Below, in pieces: positions 42,983-52,379 of a stretch of 64,000 nt of DNA. A model generated the notes under the pieces. That model did no database searches and was not told the origin of the DNA. It was given only the letters and a program-made list of their open reading frames with translations. This DNA comes from Chloroflexota bacterium (GTDB lineage Bacteria > Chloroflexota > Anaerolineae > JAAEKA01): the NCBI GenBank assembly GCA_034717495.1, contig JAYELL010000013.1, positions 41,904 through 105,903 of the forward strand. The letters are read 5' to 3'. The position numbers were made by a program, and so were the translations under genes. Position 1 is the first letter of the stretch. Every line of letters starts with the position of its first letter.

Positions 42983-44770
42983 ATGACCAAGACCAAGAGA
43001 ATTCACGTCTGTGTTGCCTGGCCCTACGCCGCCGGCGATCGGCACATTGGTCATCTGGCCGGTGCCTATCTACCACCCGATATCTTTGCCCGCTACCACC
43101 GGCTTGCTGGAAACCAGGTGCTCATGGTGTCAGGCTCCGATACCCACGGCACACCCATCACCGTGCGTGCCGAGCAGGAGGGCATCGATCCGGACCAGAT
43201 CATCGAGTATTATCACCGGCGATTTGTGGAGGGTTTCGAGCGTTTCGGCCTGACCTTCGATCTGTATACCCATACCGATACCCAGAAGCATTGGGAAGTG
43301 ACCCACGACCTCTTTCTCCGTCATCTGGAGCGCGAGTACATTTACACTGCGGTTCAGGAGCATCTCTATTCGATCGACGAGGATCGCTGGCTGCCAGATC
43401 GTTACGTTGAGGGCACCTGCCCCTATTGCGATTTTGAAAGCGCCCGCGGTGATCAGTGTGACAACTGCGGGCGTACCTACGATGCTATCGAGTTGATCAA
43501 CCCGCGTAGCAAGGTCAGTGGCAGCACCAATATCGAAGTGCGCCCGACTGAACATTTTTTCCTGGACCTGGGCAAGGCCAACGACTTTCTGATCGGATGG
43601 CTAAACGAGCCTGATAAAGCTGATTGGCGACTCAATGTTATCAACTTTGCCCGAGCCAGGGCCGAGAGTCGAGAGCTGCGTGGCCGTCCCATCACCCGGG
43701 ATCTTTCCTGGGGCATTTCCATTCCGGTGTCCGGTTACGACGATAAGCGCATCTACGTCTGGTATGATGCTGTGATCGGTTACCTTTCCGCCACCAAAGA
43801 ATGGGCGCTTTTTACCGGCCAACCCGATGTCTGGCGCGATTGGTGGCACAACGACGAAAGCGTGGAGTCCTATTACTTCATCGGAAAGGACAATATTCCC
43901 TTCCACGCCATTATCTGGCCCTCCATGCTGCATGCCTATGGCCCGGTCGACGGTGAGGATTGGTGGCTCAAACTACCCACCGATATCCCGGCCAATGAAT
44001 TTCTCACGCTTGGCGACTTCAAGTTCAGTAGTAGCTTTGGCAATGTCATAACGATCAACGAAGCTGCCGAAAGATATCAGGTGGATGCCTGGCGTTTTGC
44101 CTTGACCGCCATGGCACCGGAGGCCGCTGATAGCGAGTTCACCTGGGAGGAATTTGTCCGGCGCGTCAACACCGAGTTGGTCGCCAATTGGGGCAATCTG
44201 GTGAACCGGGTGTTGGGTTTCACCTACAAACGCTTCGATTGCCATGTGCCTGAACCGGGTGAGCTGGACGAGATCGACCAGGCATTGCTCGCCACGATTA
44301 GTGGCGGTTTCGACAGCGTCGGTGCCCTCTACGAGGCGCGCAAATTCAAGGCTGCACTGGATGCTTCGCTGCGGCTGAGCCAGGAAGTCAATCGCTATCT
44401 GAACGAGAAAGTACCCTGGCATCAGATCAAGACCGATCCCGCCGCCGCGGCAACGACCATCTATGTCTGCCTGCAGGCCATTGACTGGTTGACCCTGCTC
44501 TTTGCCCCCGTTTTGCCTTTCAGTTCCCAGCAGGCACGTGAATATCTGGGCTACGATGACTCTCTCTTTGGCCAGCAGTACACAGAAACCGTTGCCGACG
44601 AGCGTGGTGAACACCTGGTTTTGCGTTACGATAACAGCGAAGCTGAGGGCCGTTGGCAGCCAACCAGCCTGCAACCTGGACAGGCGCTGCGCAGCCCCAA
44701 ACCCTTGTTCGATAAATTGGAAGAGAGTGTAATCGACGAGGAGTTGGCTCGCATGGGTGTGGCCTCCTGA
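42983..44770 (+). CDS. metG: Methionyl-tRNA synthetase
   Basis: 595 residues from ATG 42983, preceded by AAAAGGAGG. HIGH motif at 21-24 (HIGHLAGAY), zinc knuckle [23 protein letters not shown]-like [16 protein letters not shown] and a modified KMSKS at 347-351 (KFSSS in [10 protein letters not shown]). It ends after the anticodon-binding helical domain; the C-terminal tRNA-binding OB domain of E. coli MetG is absent. Charges Met on tRNA in the cytoplasm. Adjacent to dcd with a short gap. Confidence 0.95.
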   Translation: MTKTKRIHVCVAWPYAAGDRHIGHLAGAYLPPDIFARYHRLAGNQVLMVSGSDTHGTPITVRAEQEGIDPDQIIEYYHRRFVEGFERFGLTFDLYTHTDTQKHWEVTHDLFLRHLEREYIYTAVQEHLYSIDEDRWLPDRYVEGTCPYCDFESARGDQCDNCGRTYDAIELINPRSKVSGSTNIEVRPTEHFFLDLGKANDFLIGWLNEPDKADWRLNVINFARARAESRELRGRPITRDLSWGISIPVSGYDDKRIYVWYDAVIGYLSATKEWALFTGQPDVWRDWWHNDESVESYYFIGKDNIPFHAIIWPSMLHAYGPVDGEDWWLKLPTDIPANEFLTLGDFKFSSSFGNVITINEAAERYQVDAWRFALTAMAPEAADSEFTWEEFVRRVNTELVANWGNLVNRVLGFTYKRFDCHVPEPGELDEIDQALLATISGGFDSVGALYEARKFKAALDASLRLSQEVNRYLNEKVPWHQIKTDPAAAATTIYVCLQAIDWLTLLFAPVLPFSSQQAREYLGYDDSLFGQQYTETVADERGEHLVLRYDNSEAEGRWQPTSLQPGQALRSPKPLFDKLEESVIDEELARMGVAS

Positions 44771-44996
44771 CACTACAAGCTGTGATCGGGGCAGGCATTC
44801 CCGGGATCACGAGATTTGCCAAAACAAGACAACTGGCTATACTGCCCCGCGAGGTTGACCGAGCCAAAGGCAGGTTCGTCGCCGTCCTGGTTTCTGACCA
44901 GGCAGGAGCCAGGGTGTGTTGAACGCATGGCTGGCAATCGGCGGTACCTGCCTCTTTCTCGCTCGGAAATGTTAGAAAATATAAGGAGACTAAAAC

Positions 44997-45293
44997 ATGT
45001 TGAAGAAAAGCTATTCCAAGACTGGAAGTTCCTGCCGCGTGACCTTTGCGCTGCCTGCCGAGGTCGAAGCCGGCAGTGCCGCTCTTTGTGGTGATTTCAA
45101 CGACTGGGATTCAACTGCTTCCCCCATGACGCAGCGCAAGGATGGTCGCTTCTCGGTGACTGTTTCCCTGAAACCTGGAAGTGATTATCGCTTCAAGTAC
45201 CTGGTGGATGGAGAGCGCTGGGAGAATGATTGGGACGCCGATGCCTATATGCCCAATGAGCATGGTGGCGAGGACTCGGTCGTAAAAGTCTAA
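44997..45293 (+). CDS. Stand-alone glycogen-binding (CBM48/AMPK-beta-like) domain protein
   Basis: 98 residues. VTFALPAEVEAGSAALCGDFNDWDSTASPM and VTVSLKPGSDYRFKYLVDGERWENDWDADAY are the paired beta-sheet motifs of the isoamylase-N/AMPK-beta carbohydrate-binding fold, with the sugar-contact Trp/Phe (GDFNDW) and the W..D..A loop. No catalytic domain follows. AAGGAG precedes ATG. A glucokinase gene comes next. Role inferred: glycogen or malto-oligosaccharide sensing; unproven. Confidence 0.87.
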   Translation: MLKKSYSKTGSSCRVTFALPAEVEAGSAALCGDFNDWDSTASPMTQRKDGRFSVTVSLKPGSDYRFKYLVDGERWENDWDADAYMPNEHGGEDSVVKV

Positions 45294-45374
45294 AATAAAA
45301 CAGGCAGCCCTGCTCCACGATGTTTTTGACCTCTGGAGCTGGGCTGTGGTATCAGTGGAGGAGAGGAGTGCAAG

Positions 45375-46391
45375 GTGTCAACACGGCTGTTAGCCGGTGA
45401 CATTGGTGGAACCAAGACGCATCTGGCGATCTTCGCGCCGGATCAGGGTCCTCGTACCCCCATCGTGGACAAGGTCTATCCCAGCGGACAATACCAGAAC
45501 CTTGAAACCATCGCCAAAGAATTCCTGGCTGAAACGGGTCAGCAGGTAGAGAGCGCTGTTTTCGGAGTTGCCGGACCGGTGGTTGGTGGACAAGCAACCA
45601 TTACAAATCTGCCCTGGATTATCCGCGAGCATCGCTTGCAGGAGGTTCTGGATATTCCGTCGGTCACCCTTTTGAACGACCTCCAGGCTATCGCCTACTC
45701 GATTCCAAACCTGGACACTGAAGATGTGCACACGCTGAATGATGCGGATGCGGACCCCGAGGGCCCCATTGCGGTCATCGCTCCCGGTACAGGATTGGGC
45801 GAGGCCTATCTAACCTGGAATACCGATGGCTACCGCGCCCATGCATCGGAAGGGGGGCACACTGATTTCGGTCCAACTGATGCCCTTGAGGTCGGGTTGC
45901 TGAACTACATGATGCAGCGATTCGACCATGTCAGCTATGAGAAGGTCTGCTCCGGCCTGGGAATTGCCAATCTTTATGCCTATCTGAAAGATACCGGGTG
46001 TGCACCGGAACCTCCCTGGCTGGCGAAGGCACTGGTGATTGCAGACGACCCCAATCCCGTCATAGTAAATGCTGCGTTGCGACATGATGAAAAAAGCTGT
46101 GAATTGTGTGAAACCACTTTGCGGCTTTTCGTGTCTATTTTGGGGGCCGAAGCAGGTAATCTGGCCCTGAAGCTCATGTCTACAGGAGGAGTCTATCTCG
46201 GCGGCGGCATTCCTCCTCGTATCCTGCCCTGGCTTGAGAATAAGTACTTCATGCAGGCCTTTTTGAACAAGGGACGGTTCTCTACCGTTCTGATTCGCAT
46301 TCCCGTCCACGTCATTATGAACCGTGACGCCGCGCTTCTGGGGGTGGCTTGCTACGGTTTGCGGATTACGTGGCATTTTGGCGTGGCGTAA
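45375..46391 (+). CDS. glk: Glucokinase (ROK-independent Glk family)
   Basis: 338 residues from GTG 45375 (GGAGAGGAG upstream). ATP site LLAGDIGGTKTHLAIF, FGVAGPVVGGQATITNLPW, catalytic LLNDLQAIAY, APGTGLGEAYL and SEGGHTDFGP match E. coli-type Glk (COG0837). It phosphorylates glucose at C6. The C-terminal GGVYLGGGIPPRIL is standard. Follows a glycogen-binding module gene, consistent with a glycogen/glucose link. Confidence 0.92.
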   Translation: MSTRLLAGDIGGTKTHLAIFAPDQGPRTPIVDKVYPSGQYQNLETIAKEFLAETGQQVESAVFGVAGPVVGGQATITNLPWIIREHRLQEVLDIPSVTLLNDLQAIAYSIPNLDTEDVHTLNDADADPEGPIAVIAPGTGLGEAYLTWNTDGYRAHASEGGHTDFGPTDALEVGLLNYMMQRFDHVSYEKVCSGLGIANLYAYLKDTGCAPEPPWLAKALVIADDPNPVIVNAALRHDEKSCELCETTLRLFVSILGAEAGNLALKLMSTGGVYLGGGIPPRILPWLENKYFMQAFLNKGRFSTVLIRIPVHVIMNRDAALLGVACYGLRITWHFGVA

Positions 46392-46531
46392 CCGTATCAT
46401 GAAAACAGCTTAGCCCTCGCGGAGTACCCCTGGGAACCAGACTGGTGCTGCTATTCCGGTCTTCGGGCGAAGTTAGGCGTTTGTAAAGGACACGACAGGG
46501 CTTTCTAACGTTGCTCAGACCAGAGGTGCCG

Positions 46532-47275
46532 ATGGATGATATCCCGTTTGTTGATAGTACTATTCCCTGGCTAACCACCGAGCAGATGATCGAGGTGGAT
46601 CGAGCCATGATAGAGGATTATCACATTGATCTGATTCAGATGATGGAGAACGCAGGCCGTTGCCTGGCTCATCTGGCGCGCCAGCGCTTTCTGAATGGTG
46701 ATCCTCGGGACCGATCTGTGGTGATCCTGGCTGGCACTGGTGGCAATGGCGGTGGCGCACTGGTCGCTGCCCGGCGGCTGCACAACTATGGGAGTCGAGT
46801 ACAGGTGTTTGTGACCCGGCCGGACGAACGTTTTTCTCCCGTCCCTGCCCACCAGCTGGACATCCTTCGCCGGATGGGTATCTCCATCGAATCCACTGAA
46901 AGTCTGGATCGTGCGGAGAGGCCGGAGCTGATTCTGGATGGCCTTATTGGCTACAGCCTCAAAGGCGCACCCCGCCAATCGGCTGCAACGCTGATCCGCT
47001 GGGCCAACACATCGGGCGCGCCGGTCCTGGCACTGGACACTCCTTCAGGTGTGGATGCGAGCACTGGCAGCGCTTATGATCCGGCGATTCGCGCCACAGC
47101 CACGATGACACTTGCACTGCCCAAGGAAGGGTTGAGGGCCCCGGGGGTCGGTCAATACGTGGGTGAACCGTACCTGGCCGATATCAGCGTGCCGCCGTCG
47201 TTGTACGGGGCACCTGCCCTAGGCCTTCAGGTGGGCGAGATATTTGCCACCGGCGATATCGTGCGGCTTCGCTAG
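46532..47275 (+). CDS. nnrE: NAD(P)H-hydrate epimerase (YjeF N-terminal domain)
   Basis: 247 residues. PWLTTEQMIEVDRAMIEDYHIDL, MMENAGRCLAHLA, the nucleotide loop LAGTGGNGGGALVAARRL and LDTPSGVDASTG identify the epimerase half of the NAD(P)HX repair system. The C-terminal dehydratase domain (NnrD) that is often fused is missing. ATG 46532 with AGAGGTG upstream is preferred over a TTG at 46511. Confidence 0.88.
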   Translation: MDDIPFVDSTIPWLTTEQMIEVDRAMIEDYHIDLIQMMENAGRCLAHLARQRFLNGDPRDRSVVILAGTGGNGGGALVAARRLHNYGSRVQVFVTRPDERFSPVPAHQLDILRRMGISIESTESLDRAERPELILDGLIGYSLKGAPRQSAATLIRWANTSGAPVLALDTPSGVDASTGSAYDPAIRATATMTLALPKEGLRAPGVGQYVGEPYLADISVPPSLYGAPALGLQVGEIFATGDIVRLR

Positions 47276-47692
47276 CCCCACCTTCAATTCTCAATATGGA
47301 GGGGAGTCGAGGCTGTACGAAGTCCCCATTTTTTGGGTCAGCCGGGTTGATCTTGCGCAAGTACAACTGGCGAACCACCTTACCCTAACCTGGACAAGCC
47401 AGAGGAACGCTGATTTTCGCAGACCTCCGGCGCAGAGGTCGCGGTACATTCTTGGTTAGGTCCGTGGCGAATTTTCTTGCCCAGTGTGCAAGAATCTGAC
47501 TCGAGAGGTACTGAAGGGGGCTACGCATAGACTCTACTCCAGCGTCCATGTCGGCCATATTGAGAATTGCTACAGCTCACCTGATACTTTGACTTGTGCA
47601 ACGGCCTGTGGCATCATGGAAAGGTGTACCGAAACGGTCGTCTGGCAGGAATCGGGCGGCCGGTTTATTTTCTGTGGAAAAGGACTCTGCTA
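47276..47692. other. 417-nt intergenic region without a recognisable gene
   Basis: I see no convincing ORF on either strand. It holds a small hairpin GACCTC-CGGCGCA-GAGGTC (47422-47440) without a T-run, and the word AGGAACGCTGATTTTCGCAGACC just before it, which looks like a fragment of a dispersed repeat. AAAAGGA before 47693 is the ribosome site of the next gene. Confidence 0.5.
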
Positions 47693-48331
47693 ATGACCAT
47701 TCACGATGTTTCTCTGCCGATAACCGCTTCGCTGGTTGTCTGGCAGGATGACCCACCGGTCAGTTTGACCTACATAGCTCACCAGGATGACGGCGAAGTT
47801 GCAACGCTCTCCAGGGTGGAAATGGGACTGCACACGGGCACCCATGTCGATGCGCCGAAACATTTTATCAGGGGCGGCGCAGGAATCGACAGCCTCGATT
47901 TGAACATGCTGGTCGGACGGGCAGTGGTGGTCGAGCTCATGGACGTGGAAATCATCACTGCCGATGTGCTGGAGTCCCTGGATATCCCTGAAGGCACGGA
48001 GCGTCTGCTTGTCCACACTCGCAATTCAGAATTATGGGAACAGGGCCACCGGGAGTTTTTCACTGACTATGTTGCCTTTGACCGCAGTGGTGCCCGGTGG
48101 CTCGTGGACCATGGCGTCAGGCTGATTGGTGTGGATTATCTCTCGGTAGCATCTTTTCAGGACCTGGTTGTGACCCATGAAGTGCTTCTTGATGCGGCGG
48201 TGATCGTGGTGGAAGGGCTGAACTTAACCGGTATCTCACCGGGAGCCTACCAGTTCGTCTGCCTGCCCCTGCTCTTTTCCGATCGTGATGGGTCGCCTGC
48301 CCGGGCCATCTTGATTGATTCTGTCGATTGA
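47693..48331 (+). CDS. Cyclase/kynurenine formamidase-family hydrolase
   Basis: 212 residues from ATG 47693. The metal-binding signature GLHTGTHVDAPKHFIRGG (HxGTHxDxPxH) and C-terminal ILLDAAVIVVEGLNL-type strand define the KynB/cyclase family of Mn/Zn amidohydrolases. No tryptophan-catabolic gene is nearby, so the substrate is open. Begins with LSLPI-like DVSLPITASLVVWQDDPP as usual. Confidence 0.88.
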   Translation: MTIHDVSLPITASLVVWQDDPPVSLTYIAHQDDGEVATLSRVEMGLHTGTHVDAPKHFIRGGAGIDSLDLNMLVGRAVVVELMDVEIITADVLESLDIPEGTERLLVHTRNSELWEQGHREFFTDYVAFDRSGARWLVDHGVRLIGVDYLSVASFQDLVVTHEVLLDAAVIVVEGLNLTGISPGAYQFVCLPLLFSDRDGSPARAILIDSVD

Positions 48332-48377
48332 TTGAAAATCACACAGTCGCACATTCTCAAAGCACCTCGATGCCATC

Positions 48378-50030
48378 ATGATTGCCGTACACCTGGACCG
48401 GGTCTCGATCACCTACGTGCAGGATTCCATCTTTGAGAATCTCTCCTGGGAGGTTCACGATGACCGTTGCGTGGGCCTGGTGGGCCCCAATGGCTCAGGC
48501 AAGAGCACTTTACTTCGACTCATCGCCGGTGAATTGGCCAGCGACACCGGTTTCACGAACCGCAAGAAGGGCTTGACCGTGGGCTATCTGCAGCAGGAGC
48601 CTGAGCTGCAAGCAGGGCAGACGGTGTTGCAGGAGGTGATGGCGGCATCTGAGCAGCTTGCTCAAGTCGAAGCAGACCTGGTCCGGGTCGAGCAGCGCCT
48701 GGCAGACCCGGATATCTATGGCAATGAAAGAGCCCTCGATCGAGCGCTGACTCGGCAGGCGCGGCTTCTGGAGGAGTTAGCCGAGTCGGGTGGGCACGGG
48801 TACGAGGGACGGGTACGGGCAACTCTGCATAGTCTCGGTTTCAGCGCAGCCGACCTGTATCTTCCTGTTGAGGTCCTGAGTGGGGGGCAGCGCAAGCTTG
48901 TAGGGTTGGCGAAATTGATGGTGACTCGTCCCGATCTTCTCCTGCTGGATGAGCCTGACAACCACCTCGATCTGGCGGGCAAAGCCTTCCTTGAGGAGTT
49001 CATTCGTGGCTACAAGGGCGGTGTCGTGATCGTCTCTCACGATCGCTACCTGCTGGATGTGGTCGTCGATGAGATCGTGGATTTGGAAGATGGTCGGCTT
49101 ACGCGATACGCGGGCAACTATTCCGAATTTGCCTACGAAAAAGAGACTCGTTTGCTCAAACAGCAACAGCGTTTTGATGTGCAGCAGCGAGAGATCAGTC
49201 GCCTCGAACAGGCCGCTCAACGCCTGTTGACCTGGGGAAGATCCCACGACAATGAGAAGTTGATCAAGAGGGGCAAGGCGATTCTCAAGCGCATTGACCG
49301 CATCGATCGCATCGAAAAACCTGTGCTTGAACGTCGCCAGATGGACCTGGAATTGAAGGGCTGGCGAGGTAGCAACAAGGTGTTGGAGATCAACGATTTG
49401 GACAAGGGCTATCCGACGACCAACGGCAACGATGGGGACAAGATCGTTCTGGCAGGTCTGGATTTGCTCATCCGCCGCGGCGAGCGGGTTGGTTTGATCG
49501 GCCCCAACGGTGCAGGCAAGTCGGTGCTGTTTCGACTGATTTTGGAACAGGAGACCCCCACGGGCGGCGAGATCAAGATTGGGCCGAGCATCGAGACCGG
49601 TTACTATGCCCAACAGCATGAAACCCTGGATCCAAATCGGACTCTGATCGATACGGTTCGGTTAGCTGCGCCTCTGTCTGAACAACAGGCGGTTGCATTT
49701 CTTAACCGTTTTCTCTTTACCTATGATCAGGCCCGTAGCAGGGTGACAACGCTGTCCGGTGGCGAACGCAGCCGGCTGCAGATGGCGTTGCTGATGCTGG
49801 GTGGCCCTAACTTTTTGTTGCTGGATGAGCCCACCAACAATCTGGATATTCCCTCGGCCGAGGTACTTGAGGCAGCCCTTGAAGACTTCGAAGGTACCGC
49901 GTTGATCATCTCCCACGATCGCTATTTCCTTGACCGGGTTGTCAATCGCATTGTCGAGCTTGACGAGGGCTGCCTGACAGAATTCATCGGCAATTATAGC
50001 GATTATCAGGCCGCCATATCACACGCCTGA
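48378..50030 (+). CDS. ABC-F family ATPase
   Basis: 550 residues with two nucleotide-binding domains and no membrane part. Domain 1: GLVGPNGSGKSTLLRLIAGE, LSGGQRKLVGLAKLM, LLLLDEPDNHLDL, SHDRYLLD. Linker from about 255-330 is Arg/Lys-rich (RLEQAAQRLLTWGRSHDNEK). Domain 2: GLIGPNGAGKSVLFRLI, LSGGERSRLQMALLML, LLLDEPTNNLDI, SHDRYFLDRV. ABC-F proteins act on the ribosome during translation or in antibiotic resistance; it could be EttA/Uup/YdiF-like. No accompanying resistance gene is visible. Confidence 0.92.
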   Translation: MIAVHLDRVSITYVQDSIFENLSWEVHDDRCVGLVGPNGSGKSTLLRLIAGELASDTGFTNRKKGLTVGYLQQEPELQAGQTVLQEVMAASEQLAQVEADLVRVEQRLADPDIYGNERALDRALTRQARLLEELAESGGHGYEGRVRATLHSLGFSAADLYLPVEVLSGGQRKLVGLAKLMVTRPDLLLLDEPDNHLDLAGKAFLEEFIRGYKGGVVIVSHDRYLLDVVVDEIVDLEDGRLTRYAGNYSEFAYEKETRLLKQQQRFDVQQREISRLEQAAQRLLTWGRSHDNEKLIKRGKAILKRIDRIDRIEKPVLERRQMDLELKGWRGSNKVLEINDLDKGYPTTNGNDGDKIVLAGLDLLIRRGERVGLIGPNGAGKSVLFRLILEQETPTGGEIKIGPSIETGYYAQQHETLDPNRTLIDTVRLAAPLSEQQAVAFLNRFLFTYDQARSRVTTLSGGERSRLQMALLMLGGPNFLLLDEPTNNLDIPSAEVLEAALEDFEGTALIISHDRYFLDRVVNRIVELDEGCLTEFIGNYSDYQAAISHA

Positions 50031-50070
50031 TTGCCTCGAATCTCTTAACCTTCCTCTAATCTGCCATTCT

Positions 50071-50099
50071 TTTTACCTCAACCCTTCCTGTGGTAGAAT
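50071..50099 (+). promoter_or_regulatory. Promoter of menG/ubiE with very short leader
   Basis: TTTTAC (50071-50076) is 17 bp before TAGAAT (50094-50099). ATG 50108 lies only eight bases after the -10, so the mRNA may start at or near the A of the start codon (leaderless). No Shine-Dalgarno is seen. Confidence 0.5.
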
Positions 50100-50107
50100 C
50101 AATTGTC

Positions 50108-50812
50108 ATGTCTGTATTACCGCCCAGCGACAGGAAAGCGGATTATGTCAGCGATATGTTCGCAGGCATTGCCGGTCGCTATGATCTGATGAACCGTTTG
50201 ATGACCATTGGTCAGGATGTGCGCTGGCGCCAGATGCTGGTCCATGCAGCGGCCTTGCCCAAAGGGGGATACCTGTTGGACATTGCCACTGGCACTGGGG
50301 ATATTGGGATTGAGGCTCTGTCCATGGTGCCCGATGTTCGCGTAGTAGCAGCTGACTTTTCTCTTCCGATGATGGAGGCTGGACGTTTCAAGGACGAAAC
50401 CGGTCGATTGGCCTGGCTTGGTGCCGATACCCTTCATCTGCCTTTTGAGAATGATACGTTCGATGCTGTGTCATCCGGGTTTTTATTGCGCAACCTGGTC
50501 GATGTGGTCCAGGCGCTGGCAGAACAACGGCGGGTCGTACGACCGGGTGGGCATGTAGTCTGCCTGGAAACCAGCCCGCCTCCCGGCAACTGGCTGCGCC
50601 CCTTTATCCAATTTCACCTTTCGTGGGCGATTCCGACCCTGGGTAAACTGATAAGCAATTCCAGTGACGCCTATGCCTATCTGCCTCAATCTTCCCTTGC
50701 CTTTATGGCGCCCGATGTACTGGCCGAGGCATTCAGAGCGGCCGGGCTACGCGAAGTCCGCTATCGCCGATTGATGTTCGGCACGGTCGCGATTCATATC
50801 GGTGTGAAATAG
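50108..50812 (+). CDS. menG: Demethylmenaquinone/ubiquinone methyltransferase (MenG/UbiE family)
   Basis: 234 residues from ATG 50108. VSDMFAGIAGRYDLMNRLMTIGQDVRWR is the UbiE/MenG N-terminal block; SAM motif I LLDIATGTGDIGIEAL, VVAADFSLPMMEAG, and the DAVSSGFLLRNLVDVVQAL block. Methylates the quinone ring at C2 using SAM. The neighbouring ubiX supports a quinone role; in Chloroflexota the product is likely menaquinone. ATG 50090 with MVESIV is unlikely because it lies in the promoter. Confidence 0.88.
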   Translation: MSVLPPSDRKADYVSDMFAGIAGRYDLMNRLMTIGQDVRWRQMLVHAAALPKGGYLLDIATGTGDIGIEALSMVPDVRVVAADFSLPMMEAGRFKDETGRLAWLGADTLHLPFENDTFDAVSSGFLLRNLVDVVQALAEQRRVVRPGGHVVCLETSPPPGNWLRPFIQFHLSWAIPTLGKLISNSSDAYAYLPQSSLAFMAPDVLAEAFRAAGLREVRYRRLMFGTVAIHIGVK

Positions 50813-50813
50813 T

Positions 50814-51446
50814 GTGATTAACGATAGTTCAACCACGCCCAGGCGACTGATTGTCGCGCTGTCCGGCGCCAGCGGTCAGGTCTATGGCATTCGTCTGTTG
50901 CAGGTGCTTCGGACCGGTGGGAAGCAGGTTGACCCGGGTCAGGCGATCGAGACTCACCTGGTTATCAGCGAGGCTGCCAGGATTATCATTGCGCAGGAAA
51001 GCGCCTATACCGCCAGAGAGGTCGAGGCCCTGGCGGATGTGGTGCACCGGCAGCGGGATATCGGGGCTTCCATTGCCAGTGGAAGCTTCGAGACCATGGG
51101 CATGGTGGTGGCGCCTTGCAGCATCAAGACCCTTTCGGCCATCGCCAACTCCTTCACCGCCGATCTTATCAGCCGGGCGGCAGACGTTCAGCTGAAGGAG
51201 GGGCGGCCGGTGTTGCTCCTGGTTCGCGAAACACCCCTGCATGTCAATCACCTGAGGTTAATGGTGCGCGCGTCGGAGGCAGGTGCGATCATCATGCCGC
51301 CGGTTCCCGCCTTTTACAGCCTTCCCAGGACGGTGGATGACATCGTCGACGACACGGTCGGGCGCTTGTTGGCCCGAATGGGCATCGAAAATGAGTTGTA
51401 TTACCGTTGGTTGGGCACGCGCAAGGCAGTTGCGGATCGCGATTGA
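50814..51446 (+). CDS. ubiX: Flavin prenyltransferase UbiX
   Basis: 210 residues from GTG 50814, one base after the previous stop. LIVALSGASGQVYGIRLLQVL is the FMN-site start; CSIKTLSAIANSFTADLISRAADVQLKEGRPVLLLVRETPLHVNHLRLM is the family core with the Ser/Arg/Glu residues. Makes prenylated FMN from FMN and dimethylallyl phosphate for UbiD-type decarboxylases. No ubiD is in the window. Its insert of about 15 residues after the first strand is longer than in E. coli UbiX. Confidence 0.92.
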   Translation: MINDSSTTPRRLIVALSGASGQVYGIRLLQVLRTGGKQVDPGQAIETHLVISEAARIIIAQESAYTAREVEALADVVHRQRDIGASIASGSFETMGMVVAPCSIKTLSAIANSFTADLISRAADVQLKEGRPVLLLVRETPLHVNHLRLMVRASEAGAIIMPPVPAFYSLPRTVDDIVDDTVGRLLARMGIENELYYRWLGTRKAVADRD

Positions 51447-51503
51447 GCGAATGGGCGGACGGGCGATTGTGAAGCAGAATAGAGTGACTTGGTGAGTTTT
51501 GCT

Positions 51504-52346
51504 ATGCAACACACAACACATATTACCCAACAGAAGCAGCATCCTCAGCATGGGGATCGCGCGGCCATCCGCGGCGTTCCATCGCTGGTTTGGCGGGCCG
51601 GGCAGGAACGGCGTCTGAACCTGATTCGCCAGTGGGCGCCAGTCGACGGCGCGCGGGTATTGGTGAATGGGTGTGGTATTGGCATGTATGTAAGGGCGTT
51701 GCGGGAATCCGGCGCGGCGGTCTGGGGCGTAGATATCGAGCGTGACCATGTGCAAGAAGCGCTTGAAAACGCCCCTGACACCTTTCTTTGCCAGGCTGCC
51801 GGGGAAACCCTGCCCTTTCCCGATGATAGCTTTGATCTGGTGTTGAGCCATGAGGTCATTGAACATGTTGGTGACGATCGGGCATATGCCCGGGAGATGG
51901 TCAGGGTATTGCATTCTCCGGCGAACGGAGACGAGAGTTGGACAGGTGTCAATGGCCAATTGCCGGTGACCAATGCTCCAAGCGGGGGAGGCAGGGCGGT
52001 GATTTTCTGCCCCAATCGGCTGTATCCGTTTGAAACCCATGGGCACTTCTGGCGGGGCACCTATCATTTCGGCAATACACCGTTCATAAACTGGCTGCCC
52101 AATCCGTTGCGCAATCGTTTGGCGCCTCACGTGCGGGCTTACAGCCGAGGCGGGTTGCGGCGCCTCTTTGACGGGTTGCCTGTGCGGGTAGTGTATCACG
52201 GCGCCATCTTTCCTGGCTTTGACAATATCGTCAGACGCCAACCTGAACTGGGACGTTGGCTTCAACGTGTAACCTATGGCATGGAACTGACCCCTTTGCA
52301 GTGGTTTGGCATTTCCCATCTGTTGGTGATCGAAAAGATTGCATGA
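51504..52346 (+). CDS. Class I SAM-dependent methyltransferase
   Basis: 280 residues from ATG 51504 (GGTGAG upstream); TTG 51489 is an alternative. Motif I VLVNGCGIGMYVRAL, acidic loop GVDIERDHVQEAL, LPFPDDSFDLVLSHEVIEHVGDD and a late IFCPNRLYPFETHGHFW are those of the UbiG/Methyltransf_11 type. The target is unknown. The C-terminal 90 residues (HFGNTPFINWLPNPLRNRLAPH) resemble enzymes acting on lipid-linked or polysaccharide substrates. Next to the penicillin-binding protein it may modify an envelope component (inference). Confidence 0.8.
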   Translation: MQHTTHITQQKQHPQHGDRAAIRGVPSLVWRAGQERRLNLIRQWAPVDGARVLVNGCGIGMYVRALRESGAAVWGVDIERDHVQEALENAPDTFLCQAAGETLPFPDDSFDLVLSHEVIEHVGDDRAYAREMVRVLHSPANGDESWTGVNGQLPVTNAPSGGGRAVIFCPNRLYPFETHGHFWRGTYHFGNTPFINWLPNPLRNRLAPHVRAYSRGGLRRLFDGLPVRVVYHGAIFPGFDNIVRRQPELGRWLQRVTYGMELTPLQWFGISHLLVIEKIA

Positions 52347-52379
52347 CCCGATTGATGAAAAAAGAAGAAAAACGACAAA

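Noticed and set aside
44781..44812. Hairpin after metG (GTGATC...GGATCAC)
   Set aside because: The stem has a bulge and no T-run; too weak to call a terminator.
45305..45346. CAGCCCTGCTCC/GGAGCTGGGCTG inverted repeat after the glycogen-binding gene
   Set aside because: One mismatch, an 18-nt loop and no T-run; only a weak candidate.
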